Shown: one piece after another, positions 30,486-39,614 of the stretch
Layout: every line of letters begins with the position of its first letter
Numbering within the stretch: position 1 is the first letter of the stretch
DNA from: a virus
Length of the DNA stretch: 49,744 nt
Direction: 5' to 3' (one strand)
IMG/VR virus record: IMGVR_UViG_3300046524_000359
Span: 1 to 49,744 of that record
Translations under genes and position numbers: made by a program
Notes under the pieces: generated by a model
Seen by the model: the letters and a program-made list of their open reading frames with translations, nothing else
Told to the model about the DNA's origin: nothing
Database searches by the model: none

Positions 30486-31760
30486 ATGGGATGGAGAGAC
30501 AACTACCGCGCCGCGAGCTTTCGCGGCGTTTCCTTTTATGTGGAGTCTGCTGACAGTAGCCATGGTCGCCGGCAAGCGGTACATGAGCATGCGCAGCGCG
30601 ACGTGCCGTTCACCGAGGATCTCGGCCGTAAGGCGCGGGAGTTCTCGGTATCGGGATACCTGATCGGAGAAGAGTATCAAGCTCAGCGCGACGAGCTGAT
30701 CAAGGTGTGTGAGCAGGCAGGCCCAGGGGTGTTGGTCCATCCCTACCGTGGTGAGTTGACTGTGGTATGCCGAGGCCTCGGCCTCAACGAGAGCAGCAGC
30801 GCCGGCGGCATGTGCATGGTGACGCTGACGTTTATCGAGGCGGGCGAAGCGTCCTATCCATCGGCCAAGCTTGATTCCGTAAATGCCATTTCTGCAAAAG
30901 CAAACGCGGTTACAGATGCGGCAGAAGGTAGCTTTATTTCGAACTTTTTGACCAAAGGATTTCCGGCGTTTGTTGCTGAGGCGGCGGCAAGTAATGTGGC
31001 AGAACTTGGCGAGTTTATGAGTTCGCCTGGATTCAATCTGACAGGCGACCTACAGGCGGCCTCGGATTTCTACCTTCAGGCGCGGGGGATCGCCGCTGAT
31101 GCGTTCAGTCTGGTGCAGCAGCCGGGGCAACTGTTCAGTCGAATCGTTGGCGTTATCGGCTCAATCCGATCTGCCTTTGGCGGCAACGCCTTTGGCATGC
31201 TGACAAGCTTGTTCGACCGGTCGTCTTCCAGCTACACCAGTAGCACTGCGACGGCGAGTCGAAAGCAGCAGGCTTCGAACTTTCTTGCGCTGAACGCGCT
31301 GGTGCGTCAGGCCTCTATCGCCGAGGCTGCAAAGGCCGCGGTGGTCACTCAGACCCCATTGAGCACAACCAGCTTCAGCTCTTCAGGTGCCACGGCAAGC
31401 ACTGGCAATACGCTCATTTCCACAACGCCGACGCTCTACGACAGTTACCAAGAAGCCATTGCGGTTCGCGAGGCTCTGGTAGAGCGCCTGGATGCGGAGA
31501 GCGAAACCACCCCAGATGATTCCGTTTACAGAGCACTCGCTGATCTTCGGACCAGCGTGGTACAGGCCGTGCCCAGCAAAGAGCAGGACTTGCCGCACCT
31601 TGTGCGGTATGTGCCGCCGGAAACGCTTCCTTCGTTGCTGGTCGCCTACCAGTTGTATGGGGATGCCGGTCGTGCCGATGAAATCGCAAGGCGCAACAGT
31701 CCACGCCACCCCGGCTTTTTGATTGGCGGAAAACAGCTTGAGGTGTTAGCGGATGGATGA
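30486..31760 (+). CDS. DNA circularisation protein (Mu gpN-like)
   Basis: A 424-residue protein with the DNA_circ_N domain at the start: WRDNYRAASFRGVSFYVESA and REFSVSGYLIGEEYQAQRD, then GPGVLVHPYRGEL. Mu gpN is a baseplate and tail-tip component thought to act with the injected DNA; the middle third here is low-complexity and serine-rich. It overlaps the gpP-like gene by 8 nt. Confidence 0.87.
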   Translation: MGWRDNYRAASFRGVSFYVESADSSHGRRQAVHEHAQRDVPFTEDLGRKAREFSVSGYLIGEEYQAQRDELIKVCEQAGPGVLVHPYRGELTVVCRGLGLNESSSAGGMCMVTLTFIEAGEASYPSAKLDSVNAISAKANAVTDAAEGSFISNFLTKGFPAFVAEAAASNVAELGEFMSSPGFNLTGDLQAASDFYLQARGIAADAFSLVQQPGQLFSRIVGVIGSIRSAFGGNAFGMLTSLFDRSSSSYTSSTATASRKQQASNFLALNALVRQASIAEAAKAAVVTQTPLSTTSFSSSGATASTGNTLISTTPTLYDSYQEAIAVREALVERLDAESETTPDDSVYRALADLRTSVVQAVPSKEQDLPHLVRYVPPETLPSLLVAYQLYGDAGRADEIARRNSPRHPGFLIGGKQLEVLADG

Positions 31761-32868
31761 TCTTGAGTTGCTGGTCAATGGATTGAACTACGCCGGCTGG
31801 ACTTCGATTGGTGTCACGCGCGCTATGGATGCAGCGGCGACGGCGTTCACAGTGACGCTCACGGAGCGATGGGAGGGTGGTCAAAATCTCTCGGCGCAAA
31901 TTGAGCCATGGCCAATCCTGCCGGGTGATGCATGTGAAGTTCGGCTTGGCGGCACCCCGATGGTGATTGGATACGTCGATATCTTCCGCCCGTCATTTAG
32001 CGCCAATGACCACAGCATCAACGTGCAGGGCCGGGACAAGGTTGAGGACCTGATCGATTGCAGCGCAGTGCATGCGCCGGATGAATGGAAAAACATCGAC
32101 CTGCTCCGGTTCGCCCAGGTGCTGGCAAAGCCATTCGGCGTCACGGTAATAGCTGATGTCGATGTGGGCGCACCCTTCGTAGTGTGCAAGTTGCAACAGG
32201 GCGAAACAGCCTTCAAGGCGATCGAGCGTTACGCCAGGCAGCGCCGCGTGTTGTTGATGCCGAATGGTGCCGGCGGTTTGCTGATTACCAGGGCTGGCAC
32301 GCGCAGAGCCCAGGCCGGCTTAGTGCAGGGGCAAAACATCATCAGTGCAAGTGGGACGATCGATCACAGCCAGCGATTCAGCAATTACCTGGTGAAAGGG
32401 CAGGCGAGCTACAGCCCCGACAGCGATGGCGAAACTGAAGCGCACATCGAGGGGGCTGTTTCCGACAGCGGGATTAAGCGGTACCGCCCGATGCTGCTGG
32501 TAGCCGAGACCGGCGGGACCTCTGCTGGATTGCATGAGCGCGCGACCTGGGAGGCCAACAGCCGCGTAGGGAAGTCGGCGGGGGCAACCATCACTGTCTA
32601 TGGATGGCGGCAATTCCCGGGTGGCCCGCTGTGGGAGCCCGGCATGCTCGTCAACGTGCGATCGCCATGGCTTCGCATGGACGGGGAAATGATCATTCGA
32701 CAAGTGACGTACGAGCGTGGGGAGGGCGGTACCACGACGAAGCTGGACATCGTCAGCCCACAAACCTTCGCACCTGAGCCGCCAGATGGGAAGAGCGCCG
32801 TCAAAGGCAAGGTAGCGAAGCGCAACATCTGGGCAGAAGCCGTCGGAGAAGAGGAGCCCCCAAAATGA
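31753..32868 (+). CDS. Baseplate hub protein (Mu gpP-like)
   Basis: A 371-residue protein, DDLELLVNGLNYAGWTSIGV at the start and PILPGDACEVRLGGTPMVIGYVD further in, fitting Mu gpP / gpD-like hub proteins that form the base of the tail tube. It ends in a basic, extended tail (KGKVAKRNIWAEA). Confidence 0.88.
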   Translation: MDDLELLVNGLNYAGWTSIGVTRAMDAAATAFTVTLTERWEGGQNLSAQIEPWPILPGDACEVRLGGTPMVIGYVDIFRPSFSANDHSINVQGRDKVEDLIDCSAVHAPDEWKNIDLLRFAQVLAKPFGVTVIADVDVGAPFVVCKLQQGETAFKAIERYARQRRVLLMPNGAGGLLITRAGTRRAQAGLVQGQNIISASGTIDHSQRFSNYLVKGQASYSPDSDGETEAHIEGAVSDSGIKRYRPMLLVAETGGTSAGLHERATWEANSRVGKSAGATITVYGWRQFPGGPLWEPGMLVNVRSPWLRMDGEMIIRQVTYERGEGGTTTKLDIVSPQTFAPEPPDGKSAVKGKVAKRNIWAEAVGEEEPPK

Positions 32869-33368
32869 ACGAAGGTCTCCGGGAATTGGGCAATCGAATC
32901 ATGATGATGTTCGGTCGCGGAGTCGTTCGCGGTGTGGACGACAGCGGTGCGCGTCAGCGGGTACAGGTAGAACTGCTCAAGGGTGAGTTGCGCGACGGTG
33001 TGGAGCACATGCAGAACTACGGATTCACCAGCCATCCGCTGGGGGGCGATGCGGCCGTGGCCTTTCTGGGTGGATCTCGTGAGCAGGGCATTGCCCTGAT
33101 CGTCGACGACCGCCGGTACAGGATAGTGCTTCAGCCTGGCGAGACCGCTATCTACGACGACCTCGGCAACAAGGTGGAGTTGCTGCGCGACATGGTGAGG
33201 GTCACTGCCGTGCAGAAAATTCAGGTCAACGCACCTGCTGCTGAATTCAACATCGATGAGCTCGATATCAACGGTGCAAGCCTTAAGCACAACGGCAAAA
33301 ACATCGGCAGCACCCACACGCATGGCGGGGTCCTCGTCGGCGGCGCGAACACGGAGGGGCCTGTCTGA
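32865..33368 (+). CDS. Baseplate spike protein (Mu gp45/gpV-like)
   Basis: A 167-residue protein with an N-terminal OB domain (RGVVRGVDDSGARQRVQVEL, FTSHPLGGDAAVAFLGGS) and a C-terminal beta-helix-like strand region with N-rich repeats (INAPAAEFNIDELDINGASL-like). A conserved THTHGG sits near the end, the metal-binding HxH of spike tips. It forms the trimer that pierces the outer membrane. Confidence 0.88.
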   Translation: MNEGLRELGNRIMMMFGRGVVRGVDDSGARQRVQVELLKGELRDGVEHMQNYGFTSHPLGGDAAVAFLGGSREQGIALIVDDRRYRIVLQPGETAIYDDLGNKVELLRDMVRVTAVQKIQVNAPAAEFNIDELDINGASLKHNGKNIGSTHTHGGVLVGGANTEGPV

Positions 33369-33835
33369 TGACCGATGCAGCAATGGTGATGACCGAAAAC
33401 GGTGGTGAGCTTGTGCTGGCGGGTTTGGATTTGGCGCGCGATGACGGCCTTGAAACCGCCGTGATCATAAGCCTGTTCACAGATCGCCGGGCGGTTGGTG
33501 AGCAGATTCCTGCCGAGCTTCCACAGGATGACCCTCGCGGTTACTGGGGAGACGTCAGCAACGCGACGCCATCCGATCAGACGGGGTCGCTGTTGTGGCT
33601 CCTTGCGCGGGAGAAACAGCTTCCGCCTGTCCTGAGTCGAGCCCAGCAATACTGCCGGGAAGCGCTGGCCTGGATGATTGAAGACCTGGTCGCCACTCGA
33701 ATCGAGGTGACGGCTGAGTTCATTGATCGTGGGTGGATGCTGATTCTGGTCGACATATTTCGTCCAACCGGGGCTCCGGTGAGGTATCGATTCAATTACG
33801 AATGGGCGGCACAAGCCGCGAAGAGGTCTGCCTGA
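33368..33835 (+). CDS. Baseplate protein, GP46 family
   Basis: A 155-residue protein of the Mu gp46 family: IISLFTDRRAVGEQIPAEL and RGYWGDVSNATPSDQTGSLL, then ARQYCREALAWMIEDL-like helix. It is a wedge component next to gp47, and overlaps both neighbours by a few bases. Confidence 0.88.
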   Translation: MTDAAMVMTENGGELVLAGLDLARDDGLETAVIISLFTDRRAVGEQIPAELPQDDPRGYWGDVSNATPSDQTGSLLWLLAREKQLPPVLSRAQQYCREALAWMIEDLVATRIEVTAEFIDRGWMLILVDIFRPTGAPVRYRFNYEWAAQAAKRSA

Positions 33836-34893
33836 TGCCATTTGCTCGACCAACATTGACCGAGCTGATTGACCGGATAATCACCGACATCAGCAGCAGG
33901 GTGACCGGCGTCGGCAGTGCGACGCTGCGGCGGTCGCTGCTCGGCATTCTGGGCCAGTCGTCCGCCGGCGCGGTCCACATGCTTTACGGGTACCTGGAGT
34001 GGGCCGCTCGCCAATCCATCATTGACACGGCCGAGGCCGAGTATCTGGACCGTTGGGCTGCGATCTGGAAGGTGCCCCGCAAGACCGCTGCCTTTGCAGT
34101 GGGCGAAGTGGCTTTTTCTGGGGCCGCCGGCGCACAGATCCTCGCCGGCACGATCGTTCAGCGCCAGGACGGGGTCCAGTACAAGGTGATGGGCAACGCG
34201 ACATTCACGGGTGGTCCGTTGATTGTCCCGGTCCGGGCGGTGGATTCCGGCGACTCTGGAAACTTTGCAGTTGGCCTGCCAGTGTTTCTGCTGTCTCCAA
34301 TTGCCGGTGTCCAGTCCACGGGCACTGTCTCTACCAAACTTGAGGGTGGTGCTGACGTCGAGTCAGATCAGCGCTTGCTGGCCAGGTTGCTTGCTCGAAT
34401 TCAGCAGCCTCCTCATGGCGGGTCTGCTTCGGATTATGAGCTCTGGGCGCTCGAGGTTTCTGGCGTCACGCGGGCTTGGGTTTACCCCCTACAGCTGGGG
34501 CCTGGCACGGTGACAGTTTTGTTCGTCTGCGACGACGAGGAGGACATCATTCCTACGCCTGCAAAAGTGGCTGAGGTGCAGGCTTACATCAATGAGCGTC
34601 GGCCGGTAACCGCAGAAGTATTTGTCGCGGCCCCAATCGATGACCCGCTGAGCATGTCGATCAAGCTCTCACCAAACACTTTGGCCACACAGGTTGCTGT
34701 GCGTGCCGAGTTGGCGGATTTGATCGTTCGTGACTCCCAGCCGGGAGGGACGATCCTGATCAGTCGCTTGCGTGAGTCGGTGTCGCTGGCCGCCGGCGAG
34801 TCCGATAACGAAATTGTGTCGCCGACAGCTGATGTCACGCGTACCACCGGGCATATGACAACCCTTGGAACTTTGACCTTCTCCAGCCTGTAG
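33835..34893 (+). CDS. Baseplate wedge protein J (Mu gp47-like)
   Basis: A 352-residue Baseplate_J protein: FARPTLTELIDRIITDISSR at the start, TAEAEYLDRWAAIWKVPRK, then GGADVESDQRLLARLLARIQ and VTRAWVYPLQLGPGTVTVLF. It starts at the ATG inside the previous stop. Confidence 0.92.
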   Translation: MPFARPTLTELIDRIITDISSRVTGVGSATLRRSLLGILGQSSAGAVHMLYGYLEWAARQSIIDTAEAEYLDRWAAIWKVPRKTAAFAVGEVAFSGAAGAQILAGTIVQRQDGVQYKVMGNATFTGGPLIVPVRAVDSGDSGNFAVGLPVFLLSPIAGVQSTGTVSTKLEGGADVESDQRLLARLLARIQQPPHGGSASDYELWALEVSGVTRAWVYPLQLGPGTVTVLFVCDDEEDIIPTPAKVAEVQAYINERRPVTAEVFVAAPIDDPLSMSIKLSPNTLATQVAVRAELADLIVRDSQPGGTILISRLRESVSLAAGESDNEIVSPTADVTRTTGHMTTLGTLTFSSL

Positions 34894-34901
34894 GAGGCTA
34901 A

Positions 34902-35567
34902 ATGCCAACAGCTGCCGAATACAGGGAGCAGCTGAAAGCGCTGCTTCCGCCCGGCCAAGCATTCCCGCGTGACCCTGGAACCTCACTTCATGATTTGCTG
35001 GACGGCATGTCGTTGGAGTTGGCGCGGGTTGATGGGCGTGGCTCAGCCCTGCCGTTTGAGGCGAACCCAACCACCACCAATGAACTGCTCGGCGACTGGG
35101 AGCGCGTAGCCGGCCTTCCGGATAAATGCTCCGGGTCGCTCGAAGAGACCATTCAGGGTCGCCGCAATGCGCTCCTGAGTAAGCTCGAAAGTACGGGCGG
35201 GCAATCGGTTAAGTACTTCACGGACCTTGCTCAGTCACTGGGTTACTCGGTGGTTATCGATGAGTACCGGCCGTTTCGTGTCGGCTCCTCAGTTACCAGC
35301 GATGCACTGACTAACGGGCTGTGGGCCTTCGCCTGGTACATCCAGGCGCCAGAGGTCAGCCCTGTTGATTTCCGAGTGGGTCAGTCAGCAGCCGGCGAGC
35401 CGCTCCGAGCGTGGGGCAACGACGCGCTCGAGTGCAAGATCACACAGTTAAAGCCCGCACACACGATACCGATCTTCGCGTACGGGTATTACGACCCGCT
35501 GCTTGATGGCGAGTTGATCGATGTCTTGGGGCGCTGGCATACCGATTCCTGGGCCGCATCCGGGTAA
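34902..35567 (+). CDS. Baseplate protein, YmfQ/DUF2313 (Mu gp48-like)
   Basis: A 221-residue protein with YREQLKALLPPGQAFPRD and the FRVGQSAAGEPLRAWGNDAL and YYDPLLDG motifs, typical of YmfQ-family proteins that link the baseplate to the tail fibres. It closes the Mu-like baseplate run. Confidence 0.9.
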   Translation: MPTAAEYREQLKALLPPGQAFPRDPGTSLHDLLDGMSLELARVDGRGSALPFEANPTTTNELLGDWERVAGLPDKCSGSLEETIQGRRNALLSKLESTGGQSVKYFTDLAQSLGYSVVIDEYRPFRVGSSVTSDALTNGLWAFAWYIQAPEVSPVDFRVGQSAAGEPLRAWGNDALECKITQLKPAHTIPIFAYGYYDPLLDGELIDVLGRWHTDSWAASG

Positions 35568-35584
35568 CGTCTTCCCTTTCCGAA

Positions 35585-35612
35585 TGCCCGCCACCTAGTG
35601 GGCCTTTTTTTG
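35585..35612 (+). terminator. Terminator-like junction before the tail esterase gene
   Basis: A short imperfect stem (CCAC-CTA-GTGG core, flanked by GCCC/GGGC) runs into seven T, followed at once by TGCCGGAGAA with the ribosome site of the next gene. Related junctions precede the fibre gene (38170) and endolysin gene (39576). Confidence 0.5.
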
Positions 35613-35623
35613 CCGGAGAAAAT

Positions 35624-37381
35624 ATGAGTGTCACATCGGATCTTGCTCGGCTGTCCTTAACGATTGACAGGGCCAACGAACTGCTTCTGTCTGACCAGAT
35701 CAAAACAATGGACGTCGGTGGCGGAATTTTGCGCCCAACGAACGCAAAAGTATTGGCTGATCTGTCCACGCAAATGTCGGGGGCAATGATTTACAGTTCC
35801 GTTTCTTTGGGTTTGGCCGGCACATCGAGTGGGAATTTCTTCAGCGTCACAGCTGCGGATAACGCCGAGTACCTGATCCTCTACAAGAATGAGGGTGGCT
35901 CAGCGGTCGAGAAAAAACGCTATCCAAGCGTTGTGGCAATCGATTCAGTACTCACAATGGTCCGCCCCTCAGATGGAACGCCGCTTTATCACTTTCTTGA
36001 TGATCTCGGTTTCGTATGGGGCAGCGTGGACTCTACAGGGTTTGATTTTCCGGGTGTGGCCGCGAAGCAAAAGTCGATTGAAGGAACATCGATGTTTGAC
36101 CCGGAGGATTTTCTGATTTTTCACGATGGACCTAATGGTTCAACGTACGGGGCAGTCAGTTCTCGCCTAACGCCGGGTGACGAGATGGTCGTTACCGACG
36201 ACCTCGGTTTCGTCTTCGTCGATCTAAAAAAACCGATCGGCGTTGAGCCTCTGCCGATCCCGTCCACTCTACCTTTGATCGCCAGTCCAGTTTGCGGTGT
36301 TCAGGGAGAGGCAACTTCCATTTATGTACGAAACATTCTGGCGCGTAGATCGGACACCAACCTGGTGCGCGGAACATTCGCCTCTCGATCCACCACAGAA
36401 ATCGTTAGCAGCACGGATGAGCTGCGATTCAAAACAGAAGATATTGGCGCCCAGGCATACCTGTATTTGCGATCCGAACTGACCTCGGCCAGTCGGACTC
36501 GGTTGACGATGAACTGTCTTACTGCCCCAAACCCTGGTGCCGGGTCCGGAGCAATCTTGACGCTTGGTGATTCGATCCAGAATCGGCAAGGAGGCATGCA
36601 GCAAAAGCAGTTCCTCCAATCGTGGGGCTACACCCCGACCTTCATGGGCACAATCAACGGCTCTTCTGCCATTGATGACCCCGACAATGCAGCGGGTGAG
36701 CTTGGGGAGGCGAGAGAAGGCTGGGAGACAGGTGACTTCACTTACTCGATCACTGATCGGGTGAGCATGGTGGCCCCTGGTGGAGAGACCGATTATCTCA
36801 ATTCACCGAAGCTGACCAAGTGGCCAATCAATCCATTCCTTAGGGCATCGACGGGCGGAGACGATCCAAGCATCGTGCGGAACGGCAGGGTGTTCGATCC
36901 GGCCTTTTATCAAGCCAGGTTTGGGCTGGCAACGCCGAAGATCGTCAACATCGCGCTTGGCACGAACAATGTGCGCGACAGAAGCGCAGATGAGATTTAC
37001 AGCAACGCCTATTCCGATCTGCTTCTGATAGTCAATCAGTGCAAGGCCGCCTGGCCGTCGGCAAAAATAGTCTTGTCTTGCCCGAGCACGCCTCGCGATG
37101 CCACGCGAGACCTGCTTTGGGAAACAAAATACGTTCCGTTGCTGCGGGCCATGCTTCAAGTCCGGAATGATGTGGCCAGCGCCAACGTGTTGGTTTTCCC
37201 GGTTTGGGCGCATGTAACCCAGGAAGCCGGTTACACCATTACTTCTCCAGTCACCGATCCGCTGACAGGTGCAGTGACCGGCGCGCTGGGCGATGCCATT
37301 CACCCACGTGAGTCCACACGCCAACAGATGCAAAAGGCCTATGCCAAGTTTTTCGCTTGCGTACTCGCCAACCTGATTTAA
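35624..37381 (+). CDS. Tail protein with SGNH/GDSL hydrolase domain
   Basis: A 585-residue virion protein. The first 300 residues have beta-rich, tail-fibre-like sequence with no known motif. The C-terminal 275 residues are an SGNH hydrolase: block I LTLGDSIQ (Ser317), a glycine region EAREGWETG, block III ALGTNN (Asn448) and block V GDAIHP (Asp557, His560). Such domains remove acyl groups, usually acetate, from surface polysaccharides. It follows the baseplate genes, where a receptor-processing spike is expected. Confidence 0.82.
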   Translation: MSVTSDLARLSLTIDRANELLLSDQIKTMDVGGGILRPTNAKVLADLSTQMSGAMIYSSVSLGLAGTSSGNFFSVTAADNAEYLILYKNEGGSAVEKKRYPSVVAIDSVLTMVRPSDGTPLYHFLDDLGFVWGSVDSTGFDFPGVAAKQKSIEGTSMFDPEDFLIFHDGPNGSTYGAVSSRLTPGDEMVVTDDLGFVFVDLKKPIGVEPLPIPSTLPLIASPVCGVQGEATSIYVRNILARRSDTNLVRGTFASRSTTEIVSSTDELRFKTEDIGAQAYLYLRSELTSASRTRLTMNCLTAPNPGAGSGAILTLGDSIQNRQGGMQQKQFLQSWGYTPTFMGTINGSSAIDDPDNAAGELGEAREGWETGDFTYSITDRVSMVAPGGETDYLNSPKLTKWPINPFLRASTGGDDPSIVRNGRVFDPAFYQARFGLATPKIVNIALGTNNVRDRSADEIYSNAYSDLLLIVNQCKAAWPSAKIVLSCPSTPRDATRDLLWETKYVPLLRAMLQVRNDVASANVLVFPVWAHVTQEAGYTITSPVTDPLTGAVTGALGDAIHPRESTRQQMQKAYAKFFACVLANLI

Positions 37382-37391
37382 GGAAAATCCA

Positions 37392-38147
37392 ATGGGAACA
37401 GCAATCGTCGCCAAGAACAGCAACGCCGAAAACACCGGCTTGCGAAAATTCATACCGCCGGTAACTCGCAATCTTGAGGCTTGGCACTTCCTCAATACGG
37501 ACGTGATTAAGGCCGCCCGCAATTATGCGATGGACAAGCCGGATGCATTGGTGATCGGCTCTCCGGCTGAGTTTGCTAGCTATATCCAGTTTAAGGGGCT
37601 CGCCAATTACCTGCAGACGCAAGTTGCTGATGCGCCGACGCAGACGATCTTCAGCGTCATACGCTCGAAGGATACGCTGGTAGATGTGGCCCACTCGCCT
37701 GCGTTTTACGGGACCTATTCGACCGCAGAGCCTGGAGCGGCCTTGTATTACGATTCGGGCGGATCTTCATTGGTCAAGATCGCAGCGCGGTTCTCGGATG
37801 TTGGACAGACCACCAAGACGTCTGCGCCTATTTCACAAGGCGCAGCTCAGGGGCTCGTCATTGGCGAGTGGTCCCTGATCGTCGATGTTACGAAAAGCGA
37901 TTTCAATCGAAGCATCAACGCAACCAAAAACTCAACGCGAACGACGACAGCTACAACTTACGGGCGCTCTCCAGCAACTGCTCCTTTTCGTATTGGATCG
38001 GCATACCCTGCGTCGAACAACTTCGCGGGCACCGCCGATATGGCGCTCTGGGCTCACTATTCGACCGAGCTTACGCCGGCTGAAATCGACTTGAACATCG
38101 CTCGAATCCGCGCATATCTACTTCAGCGGCACGGAATCGTTGTTTGA
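37392..38147 (+). CDS. Tail-associated beta-sandwich (LamG-like) protein
   Basis: A 251-residue protein. An N-terminal 90 residues of unclear fold are followed by a concanavalin/LamG-like sandwich: TIFSVIRSKDTLVDVAHS, EWSLIVDVTKSDF and the closing GTADMALWAHYSTELTPAEID, a phrase common in phage LamG domains. Likely a carbohydrate-binding tail protein, perhaps paired with the hydrolase 10 bp upstream. Confidence 0.65.
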   Translation: MGTAIVAKNSNAENTGLRKFIPPVTRNLEAWHFLNTDVIKAARNYAMDKPDALVIGSPAEFASYIQFKGLANYLQTQVADAPTQTIFSVIRSKDTLVDVAHSPAFYGTYSTAEPGAALYYDSGGSSLVKIAARFSDVGQTTKTSAPISQGAAQGLVIGEWSLIVDVTKSDFNRSINATKNSTRTTTATTYGRSPATAPFRIGSAYPASNNFAGTADMALWAHYSTELTPAEIDLNIARIRAYLLQRHGIVV

Positions 38148-38169
38148 TTAATCGCTGCAGGTAAGTAGG

Positions 38170-38188
38170 CCGCGTTGAGCGGTTTTTT
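38170..38188 (+). terminator. Terminator-like hairpin before the fibre gene
   Basis: CCGC-GTTGA-GCGG followed by seven T. Short but typical; the next 90 bases before the fibre start hold no gene. Confidence 0.6.
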
Positions 38189-38280
38189 TGTGCCTGCATT
38201 TTTGCCCATACGCCCGCATCCATTTTTTCAGCCCTAGGCATTACTTGCTTCAGGCACCTTCAAATCCATGGGGTATTCAC

Positions 38281-39132
38281 ATGCATCGGATCGACGGCCC
38301 AGGTGCCACGGTTGATGGGAAGTTCACCGAAGGCAACCCAGCTGCGGGTGTTCCTGCGACTGTGGTTACAGCAGCTTGGATGACAGACGTCCAAGAAAAT
38401 ATCATGGCAGTTCTGGCGGCCGGCGGTGTTGCGCCAACCAAGGGCCGCGCCGCCGACCTTGTCGACGCCATCCAGGCAAGCGCCGGGGGGCGGCTGCTGA
38501 ACGTCCAGGTATTCAACGCTTCTGGGACTTATACGCCGACGCCGGGCATGAAATTCATCATAGCTTCAGTACAGGGTGGCGGGGGGGCCGGTGCTGGAAC
38601 CACGGTGCCATCCGCCGGTAATGCCAGTCTTGGGGCTCCGGGGAACCCTGGGGCATTCGCAAAAGGCAAAATACTTGCTGCAGCAGTCGGCGCATCAAAA
38701 GCCGTAACGGTCGGTCTGGGCGGCATAGCAAGCGTGAGCGGGCCAGGTGGTGCCGGTGGGATAAGCGCAGTTGGCTCGCTGATTACGGCGCCTGGTGGCG
38801 CAGGTGGGACCATGCTTAATAACGCCGTGATCCCCAATGTCAGCTCCAACAGTTCGACAAGCGGATCTCCCACCGGCGGAAACATCTTCTCCGGGAACGG
38901 CTTGGGAAGCGGTCTCTCCATTGCGCTCAGCACGGGGACGATTTATGGCGGTGCCGGTGGCGCCACTACTTTTGGTCCGGGCGGCCCGTTCAATAGTGTT
39001 AATACTGCCGGCAACATCGGCGATGGTTTTGGCTCTGGCGGCAGTGGTGCAGGCACCAACTCCAGTAGCGGCTCCGGCTTCCCGGGGGGCGCGGGCAAAG
39101 TTGGGGTGGTGATCATTGAGGAGTACGCATGA
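38281..39132 (+). CDS. Glycine-rich tail fibre/adhesin
   Basis: A 283-residue protein. The first 90 residues (MHRIDGPGATVDGKFTEGNP, WMTDVQENIMAVLAAGG) are the fibre N-terminus common in Pseudomonas and Mu-like phages. The rest is glycine-rich, with repeats such as GGGGAGAG, GPGGAGG, APGGAGG and SGFPGGAG, like polyglycine-helix adhesins at the tips of T-even-type fibres. It should bind the host receptor. It overlaps the assembly gene by 4 nt. Confidence 0.82.
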   Translation: MHRIDGPGATVDGKFTEGNPAAGVPATVVTAAWMTDVQENIMAVLAAGGVAPTKGRAADLVDAIQASAGGRLLNVQVFNASGTYTPTPGMKFIIASVQGGGGAGAGTTVPSAGNASLGAPGNPGAFAKGKILAAAVGASKAVTVGLGGIASVSGPGGAGGISAVGSLITAPGGAGGTMLNNAVIPNVSSNSSTSGSPTGGNIFSGNGLGSGLSIALSTGTIYGGAGGATTFGPGGPFNSVNTAGNIGDGFGSGGSGAGTNSSSGSGFPGGAGKVGVVIIEEYA

Positions 39133-39554
39133 AAACTTTTGCGCGGATTTATGAGGGGGCGGTGGTTGAACTGATCACGCCAGGGTTGAACCTGAACGAA
39201 ACTCAGTACGCGCTGGAGGAGTGCTTTCCAGAGGAGATAGTTGCTCAGTGCGTTGATGTGACCGATCTGACCCCGAGGCCTGATCAGCGTTGGCTCTACG
39301 ACGGCGCGGGCTTCACGCCCGCGCCTGATCTTGTCCCGACAGATGCCGATATTCTGGCCTCGAACTCATCGACGCTATATGTCCTCCAGGCGAAAGCTTC
39401 TCAAATCATGATGCCACTGCTTATCTCCCTTCAACTGGGTGACGCCTCGGAGGTCGAAATCGCTGAGGCAAAGCTGTGGCAGGCGTATTCGCGTGCCCTG
39501 AAGCTGGTCGACATCACGGTTGCCGCGCCGACCTGGCCAGACGCCCCCGAGTAA
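39129..39554 (+). CDS. Tail fibre assembly protein
   Basis: A 141-residue protein with the Caudo_TAP pattern: the N-terminus matches fibre-end sequences and the helical end reads LQAKASQIMMPLLISLQL and AEAKLWQAYSRALKLVD. These proteins chaperone trimerisation of the fibre; it is directly coupled to the fibre gene. Confidence 0.82.
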   Translation: MKTFARIYEGAVVELITPGLNLNETQYALEECFPEEIVAQCVDVTDLTPRPDQRWLYDGAGFTPAPDLVPTDADILASNSSTLYVLQAKASQIMMPLLISLQLGDASEVEIAEAKLWQAYSRALKLVDITVAAPTWPDAPE

Positions 39555-39575
39555 ATCTTGGTAGCAATAGTAGAC

Positions 39576-39599
39576 CCCGCCATTGAGCGGGATTTTTTT
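39576..39599 (+). terminator. Terminator-like hairpin before the endolysin gene
   Basis: CCCGC-CATTGA-GCGGG followed by A and seven T. It sits between the fibre assembly and endolysin genes, with the endolysin ribosome site just beyond. Confidence 0.75.
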
Positions 39600-39614
39600 G
39601 CCTGGAGAAAAACA

